A stretch of DNA of 64,000 nt. Source: Salvator merianae (lineage: Eukaryota; Chordata; Lepidosauria; Squamata; Teiidae). Below are positions 12,183 to 24,100 of the stretch, in pieces. The notes beneath the pieces were generated by a model. That model saw only the letters and a list, made by a program, of their open reading frames with translations. It searched no databases and was not told the DNA's origin. The translations under genes were made by a program, and so were the position numbers. The stretch spans positions 115,809,815 to 115,873,814 of the forward strand of contig QVOM02000034.1 of assembly GCA_003586115.2 (NCBI GenBank). Direction: 5' to 3'. Numbering within the stretch: the first letter of the stretch is position 1; each line of letters opens with the position of its first letter.

Positions 12183-15100
12183 ACGAACAGTAGCAATTGT
12201 TCCCTCCCCCTTGCTGCAAAGAGCTGAACAACAGAAGAGGGGGGATGGACCAGGAATTGTTACATTTTTCTTACAATTAGCAGGAAAGTATAAAGCTGGC
12301 AGGGCAACAGATGAGCAAGCCAGAGAAATGTGGAACGAAAAACATTTTCTCCATTTGCAAGGAAAGCAGAGTGGAATACAAGGGGATAGGAGGGAGAGCA
12401 GAAAGAAACAGCCTGGGTTCTTAAAGCAACCTCTGATCCTAAGGCTTTGAATGCAAATTAAAGGGAGACAAGAGAAACGGCAACTGAAAAGGGGCAACAA
12501 CAGATATTTTCCTTCTCTGTCCCTGTCTGATTTTTGTGGTGGACTCCTCCCCTTCCAATCTCAGGTGATAATTGGCTGGACAGAGTAGGAGAAAACCCTT
12601 CTCCTGCTTAGCCAGGAAAGTACAGTAAACATCCCCTATTCATACAATAGTATGAATATAAATTGGAATGCACTTTTTAAGTGTGATCCCTCATGGCCAG
12701 AGGTGGCCTCAATCCTCTTATTAACAAGTATGACCACACCTGGAGCTCAAAGAATAGATACAACCAAGATTTCTTTTTCTCAAAAATTGCTAATGGCAGC
12801 CAGTAATACATCTAGATCCACATGGATCTGTCACACTGGGAACATTTTTAACTTGTAGGCAGAAGTGGCTTTCAGGAGGGACCAAAAATTAGAAAATGAA
12901 GAGATAATAGAAAATGCACTAAAGGATCCTTTTGTGCTTTGTTACCCATAGCCCAGAAATAATCTTTGGAATCCTCGTGGGGATATTTAAAGCTTAAGGT
13001 GATCACTAGAGCCTGCATTAAATAAGATGTACTGTGTTTTCGGACATCTGACATTTAGAACTTACTCATCTGTGCTTCCTTGATCAATACTCTCATCCAG
13101 GTTAGTTGTAAGTTGTCTCTGTGGTTGTTCCTCCCCAACCTTTTTGATAGGTGAAAAGAAGCAAGGCTGCATTGCAACATAAAAAGCACTCTGTTATTTA
13201 AACTGTCAAAAGCTGTCAAAGAATACATTGCTTGAAAAATGGAACTACAATTTATCTGAGTGTCTACCTTTCTTATAGCAAGCTGATAAACCTTACTAAG
13301 AGCTGCTCATGTTTTAAGATCTACAGGGGAGGCCCTCCAGCTTGTACCATCACCTTCAGCAGTTAAAAGGGCGGGGGGAACCTGGGATAAAGCCTTCTTA
13401 GTGGTAGCCCCCAGACTATGGAATAGCTTCCCCCCATTAGGGATGCCAGGCACCTACACTATATACATTCAGGAGATTAGTGAAGCCACACCTATTTACC
13501 CAGGCATTTGGCTGAGGAAACAGCTTCCCCTCCCCTCCTTCAGGCACCCTTATTATTTTTAGTGTGCTTACTTTATATTTTGTTTTTATGGTTGTAAACC
13601 ACCCTGAGTCCTTCAGGTATAGGGTGGGGTAAAAATGCAAACAAACAAACAATAGGACTCTTTTAAGGACAACTTGTCTTACATGCATAGGTTGTGTGTT
13701 TGCCAGTAGTTGTGATTTTTCCAAGAGCTCCTCTATTTTTTCACGAGTATTTTTCTTCTGTAGCTCTAGCTGGCTAAATTGAGAGAAAATTGCTGTTTAA
13801 ATAAAAGTATATTGAACAACAAATTATTGATACTTTGATATTTTTACAAAACAGACAATTGGTCATAAATTTACAGAACCAAGCAACTGCTTCTTGACAG
13901 GAATGGACTCATTGAATTGGACAAAATCACATTCTATGCACTGTCCTGTATTTGTTCAATCTCTTTTCCCAGTTAAACACTCTTTCAATATGCATAATTT
14001 CATATTGGCTTATAATTTAGACTTTTGATATAATCCTGAAAGCAACTAGATGGAAAAATCCTTCTACTGGATAACTGCATTTGTACTGTACACAAATTAA
14101 TAATAAAAATAATATTTAAAAAAGAAAAAGACTTCTACTGAAATCATTTGGATTTACATATAGGTAATAGTCACAATCTAAAGAACAGTACTTAGTTTTG
14201 TGATTCTGTTTAACTTTATCTATACAATAAAGCATTTTATATGAAACTTTTTCTGTTTTCCATTCTTAGTGTTCAACTGTTTCTCAAAAAAAGAAAAGGA
14301 AGGGGAAGGGAGGCAAATTACGTTATTCATACATTCCTTTATTACCCACAACTTCACTTTCAGTTTGCTAAGTGCCAAACCATAGCTGGTGTTTGTTTCC
14401 TAAAAACACTCAACCAAGAAGGAGCAAGGAGTGGCTTGTTCACTGCTTGCTAAACCATGGTTTGAGGGATTGTCAGAAGTGAAACAATAGTTAACATAAT
14501 AATGGTGACACTTACTCATGATTGAAGTAATGGGTAGGTTGCTGGTATATGTCCTGTGGAGCAGCCTCTTTGGAATTATTTCTATGCTTTCCATATTTGC
14601 CATCCTTAAAAAAAATCCCTGTAGAACCAGTCTTGCATGGAGACATGCTAATAGTTGAAGTCTCTGGTTTCTGCGTGAAACAATCATTCTGAAAATTCAT
14701 AAAGCACACTATTTGACCTACCTAAGAACCTGTGGCCATACTTGCAATTGAACAATATTAAATCTACAAAACCAACTTTTCATAACTAGCATCTCAGAAA
14801 TATGGTCTTCATTTTGTTCTGGTGTTTAAAAGAAGTTCATAATTTTGAAACTATTCTCCCCATAAAATCAATGGAATTTATTTATAAACCTTAGATGTTT
14901 GCTAAATACTGGAAAACCAAGATCAGTTCTTCTCCTGTCTTTGGAGTAGAAACTTACATGTTATCTTTTCTCTATAACATTCATATATTCACCAAAATGT
15001 TTACAGCTATAAATGATGATAGACAACGCCTACTCTGGGAAGTCATTTTGCCAGTTTTCTTAATATCTTTAATTGAAATGGCATTTTAATATAATTTAGT

Positions 15101-18100
15101 ACTGAATGCACAAGCTTTTTCTGTCATTTCCAGGAACACAGTTTGAAATATCCAGACTGGGAGAAGGCCCAAAGGCCAGCTGGTAGTTCCAAGTGAAATA
15201 ATACAAAGCTATATAAATTGAGAACAGAAATTTAGCACTCAGCTGAAAAAAATACCCAATCCACAGTGTTATGGACATTTATGAAACACAATACTTCTGC
15301 ATAAATGTACAGAGGATTACGTTATCAAGCACATAAAAGCAGAGAAAGGAGTGAGATGTGTATGATGAGATGTAACTGCTTCTCCCCACCTGATGTCACT
15401 TCCTTACCATGTGTCTTGGAATCTATTGCATTGAATACCACACCGATAGGGTGATTCCACACTGGCCACTATACCGGACTAGCAAATGTACTAGGACCCT
15501 CCTTTCCAGATGCTGGTGACCCCTCCTGTGGCCTTCCTTAGACCGCACCACCATGCAGAGTGAGGGCTACTAGTACACTTGCTGGTCTGGTATACTGGCC
15601 AGTGTGGAAACACCTTTACAGTGCAAACTGGGAACAAGATTGTCCGTTTAATTAATGAGAGCAGTTTGGTGGGATGTTGGAGAATCTCAATTGCATAGAA
15701 GTCACTGAAAAGACATAAAAAGTGATATGTTTCCTGCTCTGATTTAAAACGAGAAAACAAAAGAAAGCCCACTTCCACAAATCTGAGAGATATAAAGAAA
15801 AAATATGTGCTTGTAGGGATAGTTCAAAGTTTTGCTAGCATTATGTTACACCCTCACCTTCTCCTCATGGCCATAAGCAAGTAGAAAACGAGAAAAAAGG
15901 TGTCACAATGACAATCTGCAGGGACTCTTTGAAAAGTAATAAAACAACATGGCAGAAGATGGAATCACTATTCGATAACTTTCTTTACTACAACATATAA
16001 TTTTTTCAAGAGCACAGTCTGGTGGTCACTTGCATCCATAAAAGGCAATCACCATCTCCTAAAAATGTGCTTATACACACATTAGCCAATCCTGAACTGA
16101 AACATGAATGAAAGAGAGCTAGTAGGTATGGTGGAGCACTACTGTCACTTCATGTCCTTAGAGACCAGAATTAATGGTTATAAATCATGTCGGAATCACC
16201 AGCAGCAAGAAATGCTGATAAGAAAAAATGTCTTTGCCAAATATTTTTATGTAGGCTCTGAAGAGCCTACATAAAAATATTTGGCAATCTATGGCTTACA
16301 GTGGCCTGGAATATAAGCAGCCACACCTGCAGATCCATTACAAAAGAGACACTTGTTTATTAACATATGACAAATATAACAAAAAATCTGGAAGTTACTT
16401 GTAAAATATTACTGCCATGCAAAATTGTAAGGCTGCAGCAGAGGCCTTTGGTTTGGGACTGAGTGGGTGGCAAGGCCAAGGTGAATCTTTGGCTGGAAGC
16501 CTCTCTTTGATCCTGTCCTATACAACAACTACAGTTCTGCAGTGGACCAAAATACAAGTTTGATAAGATCAAAGGGAGGTTTGTAACTGGAGTTTCATCC
16601 TGCCCCTGCCCTGTTCATGGAAATTTCTGCTATAAGGCAGTACAAGTCTCTACAGTAAGGTAGTTTAGGTTGTGATCCTATAGCTACTCATGTTTGTCAG
16701 TGGGAATTTCTTTTTGTACTGACATCTTTGGAACTACACTGCTAGTGTCACAACTGAAATGTGTAGGACTACACTGCTAACTTCACATTAGTTTGTAGCT
16801 AGGGTGGACTGGGACCCTGGCTCAGAAAGCAAAATGAGCCCCTCGCACAAAACCAACTGAAAGTACATAAATAAATAAGATGATCAGCAGTTAGCTGAGC
16901 CAGTCATGGCATCTGTGGTTGTTTCGGGGATTCCTTTAGTTACTGGGTCCCTAGCAAAAAGCCAATCTCACCCAAGGGTAGTTATGCCCTTGAATATCAT
17001 ACTGCACAAAAACCATTTGTGCTTGTCCAGTGCTGGGCTTGGGGTTCGAGACCACATCTCAACTACCTCCTGTTCCCAACCGTATCACCATGGGATAGTT
17101 CAGGTATCCTTCAAGTTCAGCACATAGAGCAACAGGTTCCAGGAGGTTGTCCTGAAGGCTGACTCAGTTCCTGTCATTCATTTATAATCTAGGCAAGCAG
17201 ATGAGAGAGGGTTAGGGTGTGAGATGAGGTTATGTGCTAAGAACGTCAGACTTCAGCTCTGTTTTGAATAAGTTTCTTGCCCCTTGTGAGTAGCTAAGCC
17301 AAATGGTGGTCACTTTGTAATTCATAAGACCCCATGACTCCTTATGTGATACTGACTTTTTTTTTTCACATTTCCAAGAGTGCTCATGAGCCTCCAAAGG
17401 TTGCTGCTTGCTAATCTGAATTGCTTTATCTTAACACTGTTGCATATTATATTTATTAATCCCAATCACCTTACATTGAGAAACAGATTTTATAAAACTT
17501 ACTAACTACCTAGAATACTGTCTCTGCAGTTTTCCCCCCTCTATCTTCAAAAGGAAATGCACATACTCAGGAAATTCAGAAAAGGAACTCCTTGGGTTGG
17601 AAGCCATATGAAAATATGATTACACTTTGTGACTGCATGGCACTATCACAGTAAGAATAACTCAAGGATACAATCTCAAGGCAGAGTAGGGTTTTTTTTG
17701 TAAAAAAGGACAATTCAGTCTTGACAGTTTAATGTTCTACCTCTGAACAGGCTGAAGGGGATTTACAAATGATGGATGAAGGTGATGCTACAGGCACTGA
17801 AGTATGCAGGTTGCATGTCTTGTCCATTTTCTCTTTAACATCTTCAAATAGCATTCCAAGCTTAAATATTTCTCCCTCCAGTCTTCTAAATCCAAATACA
17901 AAATGCAAAGTTATAGATAATACAGTATACAATATGTATTTCCAGCATCAGTTCTCTCAGTGGGGAAAAGGAAGGGAGGGATGGCAAGTGATAACTCATC
18001 CTCTGTCCTCTCTGCAAATTGACACTGCATATCTCTCCTCCTCCTCTTAATTCTAGGATTAAGGATACAAAAAGTGGGAAAGTAATAGAAACGTCAGAAA

Positions 18101-21100
18101 TTGCATCTTTCCGTTTTAAGTTCTTAATGTTTAATATTTGTTCAGTACAACGATTACGGGTTAAATGGTGGTTACAACCATGAAAACTGTTAGAATGCTG
18201 GTAGCAACCAAAGTCTCTGTGCCAAACAATGCTCCCAGAAGCAAGCAAGCAAACAAACAAACAAGCAACAAAACAAACAAATACAGGGACTGTATTCGGT
18301 TAGCACCATGAAGGAGGAAACTGCATGCACTGTCATATCAGTCAGTTACAAACATCTTTTCTCATTCATGACTCCTGTGCTCAGGAGAGTCACATTTTTT
18401 GTGCATGCAGGTTTGTGGTACTTGGAAGGAAGAAACTGGAAGGAAGAAACATGTATATTAATAGGCCTTTGGGCAGAAATTGTATGCTTCTTGGGGTGTT
18501 TTTGTTCTTTAGCAAATATGGGGGGAGAGAGTAGCCTATTGTCCACAACTGTAAATCCCACATTCCTGAGGGTTTCTGGGAAAAGAAATGTGGAGGGACA
18601 ATTCTTGTACATTTATATGTATACTGAGAGACATATGAGAAGGAGAATGGCCGTTGCCCTAGTGTCTCCAGGAAGGACCGAGAGTGATCCCCACCTGAAA
18701 ACCTAAAGAGCTGCTTTCAGTCAATGGTGGCAGTATTGATATAGATGGACCAATCAAATGTTCTAGGAAAAAGCAGCTTTCTGAACTCTGGAAGTGCACC
18801 ATGATTCTTTATGAACAACAATCAACAATAGTATTTGCTAGTAGCCCGATCCCATCTAAGCGGTGCATGACCAAAACACTGGCAGAAAGAGACAGCTTTT
18901 AACTTGCCACTTAAAGGAACCTGCAGCTGGCACCCGTAGTGAAAGCACGCACCATAAACAAAAGACTGTAGTGTATCATTTTAAAACAATGGCACCTGAC
19001 CTGTCAGGATCAAAGTCTCCAGTATTTGTTGTTGAATACTTATAATTCTGATGTAGAAAACCACTGAGTTTCTCTTTTGTGTCTAAGTAATTCCGTTCCA
19101 GCTGATCCAGTTGTTCTTTTAAAAGACCCAGGAGCTTCACAGAAATAACATTATGAAATACGTTACTTGGCTGTTCTTTACCATTAAAAAATAATGTGAA
19201 TATTGATTGTTGCCCTGTACCTTGCCATAGCAAAAGCTTCAATTTAAATAAGACAATATAATTGCAATACAAATGACTGTGTTCACACAGGCTACAAAAG
19301 CACCTCTGAGGGCAATACTGAGGCAGCTGCAAAAGTCCCCCTCCTGCAATCCCCACAGAACAGAGGATGGTGACGGATTCTAACCAGTGAAGGAAAAAGG
19401 ATGTTTGAGTCACAGTGTGAATGGCCTCTGGGCAGCAGTGCCTGGCCAGTTCAAGCTCCTTCAAAGCCTGAGGTACAGAGAGGCAAGGAGAGAGCAAACA
19501 TTGGCTCTCCTTCCAGGAGGGCTTCATTCTGCACAGTTTTCTTGTATGAAGAGAGATAACAGAAGGGCAGGGAGGGGAGAAAGGGGCAAGCTGTGGGGCA
19601 TCAGCTGTAACCTCTGAGCTTCCATCTTTTTCTGTCATTCAGGCACAGACATGCTTGATGGCCTTTCTCACAGACTCTTCTTTATCGTGGATAACTTTGG
19701 TATGCTGATAAGGTGTTTGGGAAACTGAAGGTTTTTTGAGAACTACACCAGGGATAATGGAAAACAACTGAGATCATGGGAACTGGGAAATTCAGGCAGG
19801 AATGTGTGATTCAATAAACAGAGTATCATAGAGTAAATGCTGACTCTCTGTCTGTATTGTTCTGAGTGGGGCATGGGATGGTGGTTCTCACAGCTGGACA
19901 AAGTAGGGACAGTTTGTATGTGCGCATGCACACACTGGAAAGACATCTGCAGTGTTCCTTTTGATCAAGCAGAATAAAGGCAGTTTGACTTTCTGCTGCT
20001 TGAATCGTTCTTGACAATATCGCCTCCCCCTTTGCTGATGTCGGTCTTCAGCCTCTCCGAAGCACTCAGAAGACATCCTCCTCTGGTGCTTTTGCCCTAC
20101 TGGCTTGTTCTGGCCCAGCCCTGCAGCACAGCTGCCCAATAGCATAAGTGCACAATTTCATGGTATTTGCCATAGTTCTTGGAAACCAGCTTCCTCCGCC
20201 TAGGCAGCTGCTCCCTCCAGTCCATGGAGACACTTGGGAGAGCAGTCTCTCACTGACAAAGCTTTCTAGTGGTCCTTCTTGCAGGGTTTTTTTTCAGCAC
20301 TCACAGAGGCAGCAGCCATCGCCTCCCTGAGCTTGCTGCCCAAGGCGATCCTGGTAAGGATACACAGATGCTCAAGTCCAATGTGTACCTGCCTCAATCT
20401 GCTGCTACTTCCAAACATCTCAGTTTTAACAAAGAAAACAGGAAAAAATAGTCACGGGTGCGAAGGGGGAGTTTGACAGAGTGAGGTGGCTGTCACCTCC
20501 CCTGAGAAGCCAAAATTTGATTAGCAGAACTGTACTCAATCATAGAGGGAAGAGGGAGGGGAAGGATGGGAGGGGTGGAGAGCAAAAAGGTACCGTGTCA
20601 GCAGACCGAGGCCATGGAGACTGAAATAAGTGAACAAAGAAAGATGGTGTCAGTGAGCATTAAATCATAAAGGCGTGATCTTGTCAAAACTAAAGTGAGT
20701 CCTCTTGTGCCCTAAAACAGACTAATTTGTTGTGGTGTGACCACAGACCAAAAGAATGCAAATATAAGGTAGTTCACATGGTGTAAGACATTGCATTCCT
20801 CCTCTTCTTTCTGCAACATCCTATCTCTAAAATATTCCCTGGGGATTTAGAAAGAACACAGAAGACGCTACAAGAGACCAACACCAAAGAATTTTCTGTT
20901 GTCTAAACAGAATTTTAGTTAGTTTGTGTACAGATAGTGCTGGACAAACCACTATTTTTAAATATATACATTTCAAAAACAATCTTAAAATGTAACTTTA
21001 AAAAATCAAAAGTATTTACCTGATGTTGTTCTTGTACTGGTAATTCATGTTGTGTCACACACTTGGAGAATATTTCCACCTTTAAGACAATGGAATGCAT

Positions 21101-24100
21101 TTCATTTCAGCTTTCAACATAAAGAAAAAAGGCACTGTTTTCCAAATAGATATTTTTTAAAAAAGCATTTTCTATTACTTTTGTTCTCAACTCTTCTGTC
21201 CGTTGTCTTAACATCTGAGACAATGTTTGCTCTTCTGGTACTTTTTCCACAAAAGGAAGATCCAGAGGGGACTGTCTTGCAAACTCAGCTGAGGACAATG
21301 GTGAGGTGATTCTTCCAGAGTGCAGTTCTACAAACAGAATGAAGAGGGGGATATGAACTCCAGAATATCTGACGCTATTTGCATCACTAGCTAACAGAAC
21401 AAAGAATACAATAACAAAGCTTTAAAAAGTGAGGGAGCAATATTCTGCACCAGCAACAGGAAGATCTGGTAGAAGGTCTTACTTTGATCTTAGGGTAATT
21501 CTGCACTAGCTGGTATCCTGGACCAGCAAGCATATTACAGCCACTCTTCTGCATGTCCTGCCCAGGGCCTCCCTTAGACCTCACCAGCATGCGGAAGGGA
21601 GGCTCCTAGTGCATAATTGCCCTTAGTTTGACTTACTGCAGACTAAAAGCTGTTAGTTATGTAAGAGCAGAGAGGCCCTCACCTTGTCCCTACTGCCCTT
21701 GTGAAACAATCTGTGAGCTACTAATGGTATTCTGTTCATTTAGAGAGTTTGTTTGAACTACCTGAAAGAGATGATTGAGAGGAACCAAGTATGGGTTTCA
21801 CAGGTACAGTTACAGGTGGAACTGAAGACATTTCCAGTGGTATTGCAGAACTCTGCATTTTAATACCAGGATTTAGTCCATTAGAGTTTGACCAAGGAAG
21901 TATCTGTTTAAAATACACAAAAGGTCATTGTAAGAGTTCAAAATGGACACCCTTAAGGAAAGAACTGATTTGCATTTACATGATATCATGCATTTAGTAT
22001 CAGTCACCATTAATAACTTGTTCAAATTAAATAAGCAGTATCACTAGATCTACCAATTTTAGACAGTAATGTATAAATGTTTATAACTTTAAAGAGTCAT
22101 AAAACAGAACAAAATACAAAACAGATGACTTTGCAGAAGGTCCCAAGGTCTTTGACACCTGTAGATACCAGCCTGAAACTCAAGAGAACCACTGCCAGCC
22201 ATTAAGCAGAATTAATCCAGGGCTACCTGAAATCAGCCAAATAATTATCCTAGCTATAGAAAAAGCTTTTAAAAAGCCCTAAAAAAAGCCAAATGTGACT
22301 AATTAGTTGGCTGATTTTGGCTATCCTGAATTGATCTACATGGACCAAAAGCCTGCAGGTACGTCCAGAGATGAAAAAGTAGTTTTCTGTAAATGAAATA
22401 TAGTGTTTCTTTCTTTCCTTCCTTCCTTCCTTCCTTCCTTCCTTCCTTCCTTCCTTCCTTCCTTGGCTTTTTTGCTGTGGCATTAAATGTGAGAAATGTA
22501 TGGGATTAAAATTTGTTGACTGGCAGTTGGCTGGCAGTTTAATGGAGAACTAATGATAATGCTTGCCATCTGGATTACACCAAAAATGTGTGCTCTTAAA
22601 TGGCACCAAAACATGAACAATGTCAGGGCTATAAAGCAACTGTTAAAACATTCTAAGGTAGCAGGTTAAGAATCCAGAACAAAAGCACATTAAAATATAC
22701 TAGAAGAATCCAAGGAAAATACAACTGTTTCTAGTGTCAAATGAAAGTGGTCATTGTCATCACTGTAGAATTCAAAGACATAGCCATGTTAGTCTGGATC
22801 AGTAGGCAAGGGGATCTAGTAGCACCTTAGAGACTAACAGAGAGAAATAAGTTGTTAGCATGGGCTTTTGAAGACTAAGCCTATTTCATCAGATGCAACA
22901 TGCATCCAGTGAAGTAGGCTTAGTCTACAAAAGCTCATGCTACCAATTAGTTTCTTTCTGTTAGTCTCTAAGCTGCATCTAGACCCCCTCGCTTATTGTC
23001 ATAATTATTTAATTCTACTTTCTGACATTAGATGATCAAGTCAGCTCGCAAACAACAGTAAAACAGCAATACAATAGAAATTATCTTGTAAAAGGAAAGG
23101 GTTTCCTAAAAAGAGAGTTTGGTTTCTTATTCTGACTCACCTTGGTGTTAAACCTGAGTTGATCAATTTGATTCTGAGCTTCAGCTTGTTTTGTCAGCAG
23201 CTAATATTGCAAAAGACATAATAAAGAGAAAATAATAATCATACACATAAAAGGTTTCAATGGCTATTGCTTGAGAGCAGTATCCTCCTTACAAATGTCC
23301 AAGAACTATGGTGTGAAACAGAAAAACATTAATTATTTAAAAAATCTTCAATAGCAGTTAACTTCTCACAGTATATATTACTAAGGAATTAGTGGCAAAT
23401 TAGTGTGCATATCACTACAAATAGCTTACTTATGAAGTGCTCTATGATATTGTGCTTCTATGAGTTCATGATTTTAAGTCCTCTACCCAGGGGCCACAGG
23501 AAGGAGGACATATTAAAAAATACCAGCAATAATAAATGAATATAAAATTTGTGTTTCTGTTTTTATGGAAAGACTCTTGCCCCTTGTAAAACATGGTTTT
23601 ATATAACATGATTCTGGTTTAAAGTAAAATGTGACTTCCCTTATATAACACAGCACAGTTTTGCTTTTACAATCCTGTTAAATTTCAAAAATGTGATTGA
23701 CTTTTGAAGCAATGTTGACTTACACTGGACCTCCTCTCCATAGCACTGTTGACAAACTAGTAAATTGGGTATCCCTACTACAGTGCTATTGACTTAACTG
23801 ATAGTCTATACCTTTCTTCTGCAGTACCATGGACTCACACTGGTTGAAGGTGTCTCAGCTCTGTTGTGCCACTGACTTACGTTGCTAGACTTGACTTCTA
23901 TGCTTCCCCAGCCCCCAGTTTTCTATAGGCAACAGGGTCTTGCATACATGGATGTGCAGTACTGGGCCAGTGAGAGAGGCCTTAGGAAGGGCTGTTGCTT
24001 TAGCAACAGTTTCCCAGCACTTCCAGCAGCTCGTCTTATTAGGGTCTAATTCCATTAAATCTGCTTTAAGGCAGGAAGCACATATGGAGAGGTCATAGCC

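Noticed and set aside
12045..12500. 151-codon minus-strand open frame
   Set aside because: Overlaps a (GA)n tract that reads as repeated Ser-Leu and Leu-Ser; length is an artefact of low complexity.
13774..13792. Upstream extension of AKNAD1 exon 9 using the acceptor at aaacag|
   Set aside because: Would shift the frame relative to exon 8 and hit a TAG; the inner acceptor keeps phase.
18976..19638. 220-codon minus-strand open frame as a single exon
   Set aside because: Only its 3' part (19134-19001) is real AKNAD1 exon 6, bounded by a clear acceptor and donor; the upstream part is open intron sequence.
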